From Sphingobacterium hungaricum (GTDB lineage: Bacteria > Bacteroidota > Bacteroidia > Sphingobacteriales > Sphingobacteriaceae): a DNA stretch of 64,000 nucleotides. The notes under the pieces were generated by a model that was not told where the DNA came from, did not search any database, and saw nothing but the letters and a program-made list of their open reading frames with translations. Position numbers and translations under genes: made by a program. Positions 50,681 through 60,596 of this stretch are shown piece by piece. The stretch spans positions 496,001 to 560,000 of the forward strand of contig NZ_MU158698.1 of assembly GCF_015210005.1 (NCBI RefSeq), written 5' to 3'. How positions within the stretch are numbered: the stretch's first letter is position 1; every line of letters begins with the position of its first letter.

Positions 50681-51591
50681 TAGAATGCCAATTCTGGCTC
50701 ATTGTTAACAGAATCAGTTGGATTATGATTTGGCTGTAATGACGATGGATTTTGTGATTCCGAAACAGCGGAACTTTTAGTGTCTTCGATTACAACTGCA
50801 TCTTCGAACGAAATAGTCTTCTTGTTTGCTTTTTGATTTATTTCAGTTTTCACTTGATGCGATACTTCATCGAAAGCGTCATCGTCTTCCTTTTCGTAAA
50901 GCGCACTGTCATCGGACGCTCTAATTAGAAGCTTACAACCCCTATTAATTACAGTTTTAATAGCCATTTGGTCACTGAAGTTTTTGTGAGCACCGCTATT
51001 TCCTTTGGAACCGCCTTGCCCCCACGCCATTTTTATCTGGCTAATGTTCATGATCTCAACATCCTTTGTGCCGTCAGATAGTTCGTAGGCGAAATATGCC
51101 CCGATAACCTCGCCCCCAATATTTTGGAGCGTCTGCTTGTGTTTTAAAATTCTAGTACGGTAAGGAAAATCCAAGTCCGTTTCAAATTCAAATTCATCAC
51201 CTTTAAAAATCGCTTTTTGGTTATGATTAACTAAACCACCGTAACGCTTTGCTAAAACTAAATTACCAGTGTACTCTGGAGTGAATTCCAGTTTTGTTCC
51301 ATAAGCAATAAAATCTCCTTGCTTTTTTAATGGCGATAATCCCCAGACAACCATTTTTAAAAGAGCATTTGCAATACTTTCTTTTGTGCAAGTTGATAAT
51401 ACCGGTTGTTTGTTGGAGTCAACCGTTTCTTGAAGAACTAACCATGCACTTTTTAAAGCATTTTCTGGACTGTAATCTTTTGGGATCCTAAGCTCTCCAG
51501 ACTCTTGGAATGCTTGAATTTTTGATAGAACAGATGTTGTAATGTTCTTTTCTTCTTGTTGCACTGCTACTGCAGATTGTTGATTTGACAT
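50680..51591 (-). CDS. recT: RecT single-strand annealing protein
   Basis: 303 residues. RecT hallmarks: ENALKSAWLVLQE, NALLKMVVWGLSPLKKQGDFIAYG, LEFTPEYTGNLVLAKRYGG and the MAWGQGGSKG segment. Anneals complementary single strands during phage recombination. C-terminal tail is acidic and disordered. No RecE is adjacent, but an MBL nuclease and a Rad50-like ATPase flank it and may supply the nuclease side. Confidence 0.92.
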   Translation of the reverse strand: MSNQQSAVAVQQEEKNITTSVLSKIQAFQESGELRIPKDYSPENALKSAWLVLQETVDSNKQPVLSTCTKESIANALLKMVVWGLSPLKKQGDFIAYGTKLEFTPEYTGNLVLAKRYGGLVNHNQKAIFKGDEFEFETDLDFPYRTRILKHKQTLQNIGGEVIGAYFAYELSDGTKDVEIMNISQIKMAWGQGGSKGNSGAHKNFSDQMAIKTVINRGCKLLIRASDDSALYEKEDDDAFDEVSHQVKTEINQKANKKTISFEDAVVIEDTKSSAVSESQNPSSLQPNHNPTDSVNNEPELAF

Positions 51592-51597
51592 TTTTTT

Positions 51598-51765
51598 TTA
51601 TTTTAAAGATTTATAAATACATTGATTAAGTTTCGCCGATGGCCTCGGCATTTTGATTTTATCACACCACATTATTGCTGGGTGATCGCTCGGGTGATTG
51701 TAAATACACCCCGAGCATGACACCATTTCAATTATTTCTTTTGGCTTGATAAACTTTTTTGCCAT
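51598..51765 (-). CDS. Small Cys-rich protein, 55 aa
   Basis: Start ATG 51765 shares one base with the stop of the ATPase gene (TAATG). The product MAKKFIKPKEIIEMV... contains CSGC, a WCDK cysteine and a further C near the end, compatible with a small zinc finger. It fills the gap between the ATPase and recT. Overlap and composition support expression. Confidence 0.6.
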   Translation of the reverse strand: MAKKFIKPKEIIEMVSCSGCIYNHPSDHPAIMWCDKIKMPRPSAKLNQCIYKSLK

Positions 51766-53756
51766 TAGGCTACTCGTAACTTTTCGTCTTGAGGTGATAC
51801 GATAAGATTTATCGTTTGCGCTGCAGTATCAGGAATTACGGATACAGATTCGCGATTATCCAAAAATACGGGAGCCGTAACACCATAATGGGCAGATAGG
51901 GTATTGATAATATCTATCCCAACCAAAATTTTGCCCGCAGTATTCAGGTCTGAGAATGGCACACCATTATATGTAGTACGGCAAGTAGGCTCTTCTCCAC
52001 CGTTTATTAACGGGTTGAATAATTTGAATTTAGCAAACTTGAACATACCATTTACGCGATTTTCGAGTTCAGTCGATTTGGCCTTCTCGTATTTTTCTGC
52101 AGCAAACTCTTGCTTTTCGAGCGATGCTAATTGTTGGGAAAGACTTTTCTCTTGCGCTTTCAGTTCTTTTATGCGCGCATCTGCTTTAGCAATTTGTTCA
52201 GACGTGTTAAGTTTCCGTTTTTCACTATCCAAATCAGCATTTACAGTAGCTTTTTTGATTCTCAAATCACCGTAATCAATTGGAGTAGTTTCAAGCTGTC
52301 CTTGCAAAGTGGAAATCTCAGAAGTTTTGATTGCAATCGAATCATCCTCCATAACCCGAGATTCAAACGATTTTACTTCAACAGTGTTGGAAGTAATATT
52401 TTCAATTCTTTTCTTTGTCTCATTTAAAGAATCTGTAAGGCTTTTTATCGACGTTGAAATTGCTGATTTTGTGATTTCATACTGCTCCAGAGCTTGATTT
52501 ATTTCTAAATCACGTTTTTCTAAATCACCTTTAAGTCCTTTTCCTTGTGTATTGATGCCTTCTAGCTCCTGGCGCTTGCGTTCATCAAACTTATTTTGGA
52601 TCTCGGCAATATTATGAGATTCATGCTCGCGACCGCATTCTTTACAAACTGTTTCATTAACATCTAGGGTACGGCCATTAACAGAAGTGAATAATGTTCT
52701 AAGGCTTGAAATACGACTATTGATGTCTTGCTTGTCTCGTTCAATCCTAGATAACTGATCGCTATGAGATTTTTCTAACTGATTCAATTGGCTCTCTTGC
52801 ATGCGTAATTGAGCTTCTAATTGAGAAACTTTCGCTTTATCTTCGTTTACTCCGGAATTAGATTGTGACAACTCAGAATTATAAGCTGATCGATGGCTTG
52901 CTTCAATATTTTGGATTTCAAGCTTCAAGGCATGAATCTTATTTTGAACAGCCTGAATCCTTTTGTTTTCGTTCTCGTTTGCTTCGTTTTTGTCGACAAT
53001 AGCCTGTTCTAATTGATCATATTCATTCTGCAATGTCGCAATTCGCACTTTTACCTCTTCCTCGCTGATTGGCTCCGGCTTTCCGCGATCGGCTTCATCA
53101 ATACGTGCAGGAATATTCTCTAGCTGTTCTTTAATATTTTTCTTGTCAGAAGAAATTTTTGCCTTGAATTCTGTCAAGGATTTACCGCCCAAGGAATTAA
53201 GCAACTCTTGCAACTCAGGGTATTTACCAGTCAAGAAGCTGTCGGTAATTTCACCTGCGATTTCAGAAAGTACTGAACGTTGATCTTGCCATTTCTGAGA
53301 ATTGAAATATAAAGGATTGGTGATTAGCTTAAACACGTTTTCATTCAAAAGGTCGTTCACTTTTGATTGAAATTCTCCTGCATTCACGGGAACTTCATTC
53401 CAGAAATACAAATGTTCGTTTCCGGTAAATTCAGCTACTTCTTCACCACGTTTTTTCGTCCATTTTTCTTTTTGAATGTGTCTAATGGCAATATCTTCTC
53501 CGTTTACTTCCAAAATCGCTGATACTTCATTCTCTGTGCGATCTTTTGTTGACCCGACTTCGTTTAGCGGTTTAACATTGAAATCTTTACGATCATTAGA
53601 ATCTTTTCCGAAAAGCATCCAAGTGAACGCATCGAAAATAGTTGTCTTGCCAGACGCATTGGCGCCATAGATGTTTGTAATAAAATTGAAATCAACTGTT
53701 AGGTTCTTAACTCCTTTGAAGTTGATTAATGTTAGAGTTTTGATTAGGATATTCAT
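51765..53756 (-). CDS. Rad50/SbcC-like AAA ATPase
   Basis: 663 residues. The N-terminal lobe has Walker A YGANASGKTT near residue 33 and FDAFTWMLFGKD. A long coiled coil contains a zinc-hook-like CKECGREH around residue 390. The C-terminal lobe has FSDLNTAGKI in place of the ABC signature and VFLDNRES as Walker B region. It is a phage relative of host SbcC (window start) but shorter and without clear sequence likeness outside motifs. Probably works with the MBL nuclease and RecT in recombination. Confidence 0.82.
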   Translation of the reverse strand: MNILIKTLTLINFKGVKNLTVDFNFITNIYGANASGKTTIFDAFTWMLFGKDSNDRKDFNVKPLNEVGSTKDRTENEVSAILEVNGEDIAIRHIQKEKWTKKRGEEVAEFTGNEHLYFWNEVPVNAGEFQSKVNDLLNENVFKLITNPLYFNSQKWQDQRSVLSEIAGEITDSFLTGKYPELQELLNSLGGKSLTEFKAKISSDKKNIKEQLENIPARIDEADRGKPEPISEEEVKVRIATLQNEYDQLEQAIVDKNEANENENKRIQAVQNKIHALKLEIQNIEASHRSAYNSELSQSNSGVNEDKAKVSQLEAQLRMQESQLNQLEKSHSDQLSRIERDKQDINSRISSLRTLFTSVNGRTLDVNETVCKECGREHESHNIAEIQNKFDERKRQELEGINTQGKGLKGDLEKRDLEINQALEQYEITKSAISTSIKSLTDSLNETKKRIENITSNTVEVKSFESRVMEDDSIAIKTSEISTLQGQLETTPIDYGDLRIKKATVNADLDSEKRKLNTSEQIAKADARIKELKAQEKSLSQQLASLEKQEFAAEKYEKAKSTELENRVNGMFKFAKFKLFNPLINGGEEPTCRTTYNGVPFSDLNTAGKILVGIDIINTLSAHYGVTAPVFLDNRESVSVIPDTAAQTINLIVSPQDEKLRVA

Positions 53757-53767
53757 TGTTTTATGAT

Positions 53768-53986
53768 TTATGATAATAGATTTAATAATTGTTCAAGCTT
53801 TTGGTCGTTGTCAACCTTTGGAAGTTCGATATAGTTACCTTTAGTCGTTACTTCAACCTTTTCAAGATTCGAGATCTCGATGACAACATTTCCTTTTTGG
53901 ATTTTATGATCGACAAAGTGTTCACCTTCATCCTCCCATTCGCACCTTTCAAATCCCAGAGCTATTAGTTTTTCATTTGTCAGCAT
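53768..53986 (-). CDS. Hypothetical protein, 72 aa
   Basis: Acidic small protein with a WEDEGEHFVDH segment and beta strands. Placed just upstream of the Rad50-like ATPase in the same operon. Related small acidic proteins with a CEWEDE start occur in Bacteroidota phages. No function assigned. Confidence 0.55.
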   Translation of the reverse strand: MLTNEKLIALGFERCEWEDEGEHFVDHKIQKGNVVIEISNLEKVEVTTKGNYIELPKVDNDQKLEQLLNLLS

Positions 53987-53988
53987 AA

Positions 53989-54303
53989 TTATTTGTCTAG
54001 ATTAATTTTTACACCCTTGTCCTTGAAATATTGAGTATTTATATACTCGGCGACTGTTTTTGATGAAGCTAAAGCTTGTATCTCAACACGCTCAATTTGC
54101 CACGATTTACCAATTTCCCCTCTTGGAGTTATTAGTCCATCCTTAATCCAATCATCAACTTTTGCCCTTCCATATAATCGATATGCCTCAGACTTATTCA
54201 TATATGGCTTAATTGCGCCTGTATCAGCTAATGCCTGAGTTGCTCCTAACTTCGCAGCGTCCGTAAGCATATTTCTTAGTTCGTGATCAAATACCGATCT
54301 CAT
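53989..54303 (-). CDS. Winged-HTH / excisionase-like protein
   Basis: 104 residues. The segment MNKSEAYRLYGRAKVDDWIKDGLITPRG is a DNA-binding turn like those of MerR/Xis-type HTH_17 proteins, followed by WQIERVEIQALA. The N-terminal helix may mediate dimerisation. Could act as excisionase or early regulator. It overlaps the upstream gene by one base. Confidence 0.62.
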   Translation of the reverse strand: MRSVFDHELRNMLTDAAKLGATQALADTGAIKPYMNKSEAYRLYGRAKVDDWIKDGLITPRGEIGKSWQIERVEIQALASSKTVAEYINTQYFKDKGVKINLDK

Positions 54304-54521
54304 TAGGCCTCCTTTTTTATTTCGATAAAACCATTTTCAATATCTACAGAAGTAGTGTAGACGCTTTTCGGGTCAATATGCTTCATCTTTCTTCCGGCAG
54401 CCTCGCGAACAGCCTTCGTGTGCGATAGCTCAAATTTTAAAGATTCGCCTTTCTTCATTTTTGAAACATAGCTAGCTACTGATGGCTGAGGCTCTATCTT
54501 TATGATACTATTGTTATCCAT
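54303..54521 (-). CDS. Hypothetical protein, 72 aa
   Basis: Basic-to-neutral small protein with VSKMKKGESLKFELSHTKAVREAAGRK, probably a short strand-helix fold common in phage early genes. It overlaps the regulator upstream by 8 bases. No assigned role. Confidence 0.55.
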   Translation of the reverse strand: MDNNSIIKIEPQPSVASYVSKMKKGESLKFELSHTKAVREAAGRKMKHIDPKSVYTTSVDIENGFIEIKKEA

Positions 54522-55068
54522 TTACAATTCCTTTCTGCTGAGCATATACAGCCAGCTGAGCATTATTTTTTAAGCCGGTTTTAGATCGAAGGCTCTGAAG
54601 GTGCGAGGAAACTGTTTCTGGAGAAATGAACAAAGTATCTCCAATTTCCTTGTAAGAAAGGGATGAATATTTAAGCACCTCCAATTCCATTTTTGTCAGC
54701 ACTCCAAAATCAGCTTTAATGGAGCAACACAGTTTTCCTTCAAATCGACATTTTCCTCTTAGACCGCACTCGAAATACTCGGTATGTGTAATTTTACCTT
54801 CACCATTGATGTCCGGCTCGTCATCTATTCCGCCAAAACGGCATAAAATATATCTGTAAGTGTACTCTTCTGGAAGAAGGTTTTCCCACAACGCGAGACT
54901 TTTAACTGCTTCGGGATGTTTAACAAAATCATCTTCGATAATGTCGATAACTTGTTGAGGGAATTCAGGCCATTTATGAACCTTACCGCCATGTACGCAG
55001 TATAGTTCACCTTCATGTTTTATGAACTCTGCACCACCATCTAGCATTCCGGCTATAATTTTTTTCAT
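54514..55068 (-). CDS. LuxR-type HTH regulator with Cys-rich domain
   Basis: ATG 55068 (MKKIIAGMLDGG) is preferred. The upstream frame runs into the promoter. The C-terminal 60 residues are a LuxR/NarL-type HTH (TKMELEVLKYSSLSYKEIGDTLFISPETVSSHLQSL), without a receiver domain. The middle has CGLRGKCRFEGKLCC, a probable metal site. It is the first gene of the CI-repressed leftward operon. LuxR-type domains bind about 20-bp inverted repeats overlapping -35 boxes, which is what the five palindrome sites look like, so it is the prime candidate for their regulator. That link is inference. Confidence 0.78.
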   Translation of the reverse strand: MKKIIAGMLDGGAEFIKHEGELYCVHGGKVHKWPEFPQQVIDIIEDDFVKHPEAVKSLALWENLLPEEYTYRYILCRFGGIDDEPDINGEGKITHTEYFECGLRGKCRFEGKLCCSIKADFGVLTKMELEVLKYSSLSYKEIGDTLFISPETVSSHLQSLRSKTGLKNNAQLAVYAQQKGIVNG

Positions 55069-55131
55069 TTCGTATTTATTAGGGATGTGGTTTATTAACT
55101 TAATGTTTACCTTTGTTATGTTCGTATGGTA

Positions 55132-55173
55132 CAAATGTAAATATATTATTTACTATGTCAATATATATTTTAC
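55132..55173 (-). promoter_or_regulatory. Leftward early promoter with two CI-type operators
   Basis: Minus strand: TTG (55161-55159), 19 bases, TACATTTG (55139-55132), a full consensus promoter reading toward the LuxR-type gene. Operator 1 GTAAATATATTATTTAC (55137-55153) is a perfect 17-bp palindrome between the two boxes. Operator 2 GTCAATATATATTTTAC (55157-55173) is a related imperfect copy. Their centres are 20 bp apart, two helical turns, as in lambdoid operator pairs. Confidence 0.78.
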
Positions 55174-55186
55174 TTACATAATTTAA

Positions 55187-55194
55187 TAATTTTG
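55187..55194 (+). promoter_or_regulatory. -7 box of the repressor gene
   Basis: TAATTTTG fits TAnnTTTG and ends 3 bases before the repressor ATG, so the message would be leaderless. The -33 position is occupied by operator 2 sequence rather than a TTTG, which suits autoregulation by bound repressor. Confidence 0.55.
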
Positions 55195-55197
55195 TAA

Positions 55198-55953
55198 ATG
55201 CTTGATTATAAGGGTGAAAAATTTAAGGAATTTTTAAATAAAAATAGAATCGGAGCTACAAAGGCTGCTGAAATCCTTGGAGTTTCAAGACAAAATGTCT
55301 ATCAATACTTTAAATCTCTATCACTTGGAAGAGAAACTGTAAATAGTATATTGCTAAAATTCGATGTTACTGAAGATGAAATCTTTGGGACTACCAATGA
55401 TGCCACTATCCGAAATATCCGACAAAATGCTAGGGAAATCGGTGATTTAGCCATCTATGATGACGAAGGAAATAATAAATTTACTGAGATAAGCCCTGGG
55501 CGCTATAGAATGGGCGTTGACTTGGTTCCCGAATATGCGCAAGCTGGATACTTAACAGGATATGCTGATAGGGAGTTTATTGAAGAGCTGCCAAAACATT
55601 ATATTACAGTAGATAAATTTGTAAGGGGAAAATATATGGGTTTTGAAATTTCAGGAGACAGCATGGACAATGGTGATATTAAAGAGGCTATGCCTCATGG
55701 GACTATTGCTACTGGCAGGGAAGTAAAAAGAGAGCTTTGGAATAGCAAACTTCACAATCATCAATGGCCAAACTGGATTTTTGTTCATAAAACAGAAGGA
55801 ATTATCGCGAAACAAATTGCAAATCAATGCCTGGAATCTGGAATTTTGACATTAAAATCTTTAAATCCAGATAAAAAAAGATACCCAGATTTTGAAATTA
55901 ACATTGATGATTTGGTTCAAATATATAATGTAGTCAAAAGAGAACTAAGGTAA
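55198..55953 (+). CDS. CI-like repressor, HTH plus S24 peptidase
   Basis: 251 residues. N-terminal XRE-type HTH (GATKAAEILGVSRQNVYQYFKS) and C-terminal LexA/S24 fold with ISGDSMDNGD carrying the nucleophile Ser and a downstream Lys in the VKRELWNSK region as candidate general base. RecA-stimulated self-cleavage would induce the phage. It diverges from the early leftward operon across two operators. No separate Cro is evident at the usual place. Confidence 0.9.
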   Translation: MLDYKGEKFKEFLNKNRIGATKAAEILGVSRQNVYQYFKSLSLGRETVNSILLKFDVTEDEIFGTTNDATIRNIRQNAREIGDLAIYDDEGNNKFTEISPGRYRMGVDLVPEYAQAGYLTGYADREFIEELPKHYITVDKFVRGKYMGFEISGDSMDNGDIKEAMPHGTIATGREVKRELWNSKLHNHQWPNWIFVHKTEGIIAKQIANQCLESGILTLKSLNPDKKRYPDFEINIDDLVQIYNVVKRELR

Positions 55954-55955
55954 AA

Positions 55956-56390
55956 ATGGCTAGGGTATGGTCAACATCACCTCTGGAACGCAAAGTGTTG
56001 GATATTATCAAAAAACACCTTGAGTCAGAACTTAAACAATATGATGGTGTAATTGATGGAGGTATCCATTTAAAATATAAACCCAAAGACATAAGATTAA
56101 AGGTGATTGAACTTAACTGTATAGATTACCACAAAGTAAATTCATTAAGTGACATTAAATTCTTCTTTGTAAACATTAATTACCAAGACGAAGATCACGA
56201 TTTAGTAGAACAAGTGACAGGATATATTTACCGTTTTCTGGACCAATCGATAGTAAGGAATTTACACTTTGAATCAAAAAGAACAGAAATATGTAGAATT
56301 TCAAAATACTTGTGGCTCGGGAATAATATGTTCGAATTAACCAACAACAGCATTTATAAAAATAAAAAACACGATGACAGAATTGAATAA
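55956..56390 (+). CDS. Hypothetical protein in the immunity region, 144 aa
   Basis: Starts 2 bases after the repressor stop, so it is transcribed in the lysogen. Basic N-terminal helix (LERKVLDIIKKHLESELKQYDGVIDGG), then strands with HLKYKPKDIRLKVIELN. No recognised family. Being cotranscribed with the repressor, it may serve lysogeny, for example in immunity or exclusion, but no motif tells. Confidence 0.62.
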   Translation: MARVWSTSPLERKVLDIIKKHLESELKQYDGVIDGGIHLKYKPKDIRLKVIELNCIDYHKVNSLSDIKFFFVNINYQDEDHDLVEQVTGYIYRFLDQSIVRNLHFESKRTEICRISKYLWLGNNMFELTNNSIYKNKKHDDRIE

Positions 56391-56664
56391 TGAGGTGGAC
56401 GTAAATAAACTTGAAGTTCAAGTTGGAAAACGTTTTAAAGAGTTCCGGTTGACTCACAAAATCAAACAGACCGACATAGAAATCATGCAAAAGCAAAACA
56501 TTTCTAGGATTGAGAATGGCCGGAGGTTACCAAGCCACGAGCTAATGATTTATATGCACATAAAACACAACATGGATTTGAATTGGCTATTAACCGGCGA
56601 AAAGCTTTCGAAAAGGAATGTTTCTAATCCGGAAACAATAATCAAATCAAGAGTAACCCGTTAG
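56374..56664 (+). CDS. XRE-type HTH protein, 96 aa
   Basis: Central HTH (RFKEFRLTHKIKQTDIEIMQKQNISRIENGRRLP) of the XRE family, no effector domain. The LNWLLTGE segment after the HTH is common in repressor-like proteins. It overlaps the preceding gene by 17 bases and the integrase stop by 4. Probably a regulator of integrase or lysogeny genes. Confidence 0.75.
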   Translation: MTELNNEVDVNKLEVQVGKRFKEFRLTHKIKQTDIEIMQKQNISRIENGRRLPSHELMIYMHIKHNMDLNWLLTGEKLSKRNVSNPETIIKSRVTR

Positions 56665-57860
56665 CCTTCCCTCAGTAGTTTTAGAACACCATTCTGAACA
56701 TCGTCTATAATCGACCAATCTTTAGCGATGTAGGTATCAGTAATAGTAGTTGATGAGTGGTTAAGTGCAGCAGCCACATCATCCTTACTAAATCGGCACT
56801 CGTTACGCGCCAATGTTGCAAATGAATGCCTGGCAGAATAAAAAGTCAAATTTTCTATATTTAATTTCTTTCCAATGCTTTTAAGCGACTCGCTAAGTCG
56901 ATTGTTTAGCGTTTTTGCAGACTTATATCTTCTTTGAATAAAACCGGCATATTTTATAACAAGATCTCTAGCCTCATCTGGAATGCTTATAGAAATAAAA
57001 GCATTATCCTCTCGTTTGGATTCTGTTTTTGAACGATTATAACTTAACCGATCTATCTTTTCATCCGTGAGATTTTCCAATAGATCAACCGAATTGATTC
57101 CACATAAGTAAAATGACAGCATATAAAGCCCTCTGGATATCACATCTGATTCATTATCCAAGTCTATATCTCGTATGGATTTTATTTGTGAAACGGTCAA
57201 ATTTCTGTTTAAGGATTTTTTTGGAACTACCTTATCAAGTTTTCTAAATGGATCATTTGGAATTCTAATTTCTCCAGTATCTTCATCGTTAAACCGGTCG
57301 CGCATCAAATTAAATATTACTTGGATATCTATGATGATATTTAATATGGTTCTATTTGAACGAGATCCCCTGGCAACAGCATCACTTCGAATTGGCGTTT
57401 TTAAAAAGTCTTGGAAATCGGATAAAAATTTGGATTTAATATCTAAAGGAGACAATCTATCTGATCCAACAAATTCCTTCAACCTTGCGACAGATGATTT
57501 ACGTTTGATCATAGTGTTAATTCTGCCATTATGTTTTTCGCAATATTCATCAAAGAAAGAGAAGAAATCCATTTCCTCCCCTTTTCGCGTCAAAATTGAT
57601 TTTATCTGATCAGCGCTCATAATATCAGCACGAACGCCAAGTGTGTTAATTACCTCCCTGAGTCTATTTAACTCTACAGATGCGTATCTGTCAATAAATA
57701 ACTTTTTTAATCGTAACTTTGTGTCCAAGTCTTCTTTCTTGGCAACTATCGAAGTATCGATGTAAACAGATTTTCCTTTATGTGAAATTCTAATTTTCAC
57801 ATTCCATGATCCACTTTGTTTCTTGTGATGCTTTAATATGGTTGCAGAGATCGAAGCCAT
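56661..57860 (-). CDS. int: Tyrosine site-specific integrase
   Basis: 399 residues. N-terminal arm-binding domain (ISHKGKSVYIDTSIVAKKEDLD), SAM-like core-binding domain, and catalytic domain with RHSFATLAR (box II His-Arg context ARHSFA), LNHSSTTITDTYI (His and nucleophile Tyr). The first catalytic Arg region reads CGINSVDLLENLT, where the usual Arg is Asn, a variant common in Bacteroidota recombinases. It lies at the right end, 167 bases from attR, and catalyses integration at the ABC-F start. Confidence 0.92.
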   Translation of the reverse strand: MASISATILKHHKKQSGSWNVKIRISHKGKSVYIDTSIVAKKEDLDTKLRLKKLFIDRYASVELNRLREVINTLGVRADIMSADQIKSILTRKGEEMDFFSFFDEYCEKHNGRINTMIKRKSSVARLKEFVGSDRLSPLDIKSKFLSDFQDFLKTPIRSDAVARGSRSNRTILNIIIDIQVIFNLMRDRFNDEDTGEIRIPNDPFRKLDKVVPKKSLNRNLTVSQIKSIRDIDLDNESDVISRGLYMLSFYLCGINSVDLLENLTDEKIDRLSYNRSKTESKREDNAFISISIPDEARDLVIKYAGFIQRRYKSAKTLNNRLSESLKSIGKKLNIENLTFYSARHSFATLARNECRFSKDDVAAALNHSSTTITDTYIAKDWSIIDDVQNGVLKLLREG

Positions 57861-57877
57861 AGAGATTGTAAATATTG

Positions 57878-57897
57878 CTGTAAATTATTTGTAAATT
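57878..57897 (+). repeat. Right integrase arm-type site candidate
   Basis: CTGTAAATTATTTGTAAATT, identical and in direct orientation to 3686-3705. A further GTAAAT unit lies just upstream (57868-57873). Located between the int start and its promoter, in the attR arm. Confidence 0.55.
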
Positions 57898-57939
57898 TTA
57901 TTGACACAAAGTAACAAATAAATCTGCTTTTTTTAGTAT

Positions 57940-57969
57940 CAAAGTTAAAAATACTAAATTTAATAGCAA
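57940..57969 (-). promoter_or_regulatory. Integrase promoter
   Basis: Minus strand: TTG (57969-57967), 19 bases, TAACTTTG (57947-57940), a full Bacteroidota consensus. The leader to the int ATG is about 75 bases and includes the arm-type repeat, so integrase bound there could feed back on its own expression. Confidence 0.78.
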
Positions 57970-58018
57970 TGTAATTATCAAACAATCAATGGTTTAAGTG
58001 TAAAAATAGTTAAAATAA

Positions 58019-59653
<1,635 letters not shown>

Positions 59654-59689
59654 TTGACGGAATAGATTTAATTCCAAACTATAATAAAT

Positions 59690-59725
59690 AAATAAGGCTC
59701 GACAGGAAATTGTCGAGCCTTATTT
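59690..59725. terminator. Bidirectional terminator after ABC-F
   Basis: AAATAAGGCTCGACA pairs with TGTCGAGCCTTATTT, 15 bp perfect, loop GGAAAT, with T-rich outer arms on both strands. It separates the rightward ABC-F gene from the leftward acetyltransferase gene. Confidence 0.88.
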
Positions 59726-59755
59726 GTTAAAAGCCATACATAGAGTAAAAGTTGT

Positions 59756-60037
59756 CTACTCTAAAACATCTTGAATCTCTTCGTTCTTCTTAAAAATCGA
59801 CTTCGCAAAGGGACATAGCGCAATTACTTTTAAGCCATTTACACGAGCGTAATCAGCGACTTTAAACACCAGACTTTTCCCAATTCCTCGACCTTTTGAT
59901 ATAGGTTCTACTTCCGTATGCTCAATAACTAATGTATCATCCGATTTCATCGAATAGACAATTTCTCCCAATTGAAAATCGTCATCAACAGCAACAAACG
60001 AGCCTTTATTTCCTGAATGTACTTGATTAATTTCCAT
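59756..60037 (-). CDS. Small GNAT-type acetyltransferase (GCN5-like, YidJ type)
   Basis: 93 residues, minimal GNAT fold with the acetyl-CoA loop SKGRGIGKSLV and the closing strand GLKVIALCPFAKSIFKK. This short class often has one invariant Cys-Pro (CPF here). Its substrate is unknown. It overlaps the SRPBCC gene by 11 bases, so the pair forms an operon. Confidence 0.82.
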   Translation of the reverse strand: MEINQVHSGNKGSFVAVDDDFQLGEIVYSMKSDDTLVIEHTEVEPISKGRGIGKSLVFKVADYARVNGLKVIALCPFAKSIFKKNEEIQDVLE

Positions 60038-60470
60038 AGCCTAATTTTTCTAAATAATTTGATAATGACTGTCCTAATAATTCTTCCCAACCCAACTCAT
60101 AATTCAACCTAGAAAAAGCTTGTCCTGCATGCGCAAAACTTTCAACACCTTCATGCGTCAAACGCACCAGTGTTGCTTCGCCTCGCGGAATTAATTTCCA
60201 GGTCAGCAAGGATGTGCCATCACTTTCATTAGGATGAGTCCACGTATGTTGGAACAATTGGTTGTCTACCACTTTCGTAACGGTACATTCATGGAAGAAA
60301 TCTTTGTCTTTCCCTTTGACAATAAATGAGAAGACCGCTCCTTCTTCTAGCTTAAAATTAGGAATATCGAAATACCATAATTTTAATTTCTCTTTATTTG
60401 TCAATGCTTCCCAAATTACGTTTAAAGGTGCATTATAAGTTCTTTCTACATGAATTGATACTGTATTCAT
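60027..60470 (-). CDS. SRPBCC / AHSA1-like protein
   Basis: ATG 60470 (MNTVSIHVERTYNAP) is chosen over the start 30 bases upstream because the AHSA1 fold begins with this strand. The hallmark VWEALTNKEKLKLWYF follows, then a beta-grasp-like body and a C-terminal helix (LGWEELLGQSLSNYLEKL). Such proteins bind hydrophobic ligands. Function not defined. Confidence 0.82.
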   Translation of the reverse strand: MNTVSIHVERTYNAPLNVIWEALTNKEKLKLWYFDIPNFKLEEGAVFSFIVKGKDKDFFHECTVTKVVDNQLFQHTWTHPNESDGTSLLTWKLIPRGEATLVRLTHEGVESFAHAGQAFSRLNYELGWEELLGQSLSNYLEKLGYGN

Positions 60471-60563
60471 TTTCCAACCAATTGTATAGTGAGTTAACAA
60501 ATAAATATAGCATAAAGTTTTAGTGAAATCTCATTAACTTATTGTTAGTAAGTCATTAAATGA

Positions 60564-60590
60564 AAAAACACTGCGATTTGCAGTGTTTTT
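60564..60590. terminator. Terminator between GH2 and SRPBCC genes
   Basis: AAAAACACTGC pairs with GCAGTGTTTTT, 11 bp, loop GATTT, with A and T tracts on either side. It lies just after the GH2 stop on the minus strand. Confidence 0.82.
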
Positions 60591-60596
60591 CATTAT

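Noticed and set aside
3686..57897. The 20-bp direct repeat as the attachment core itself
   Set aside because: That would require the empty host locus to contain two copies of the ABC-F start 228 bp apart, one right behind a promoter and ending in a stop. The 18-bp repeat explains the promoter, the gene start and the prophage limits together.
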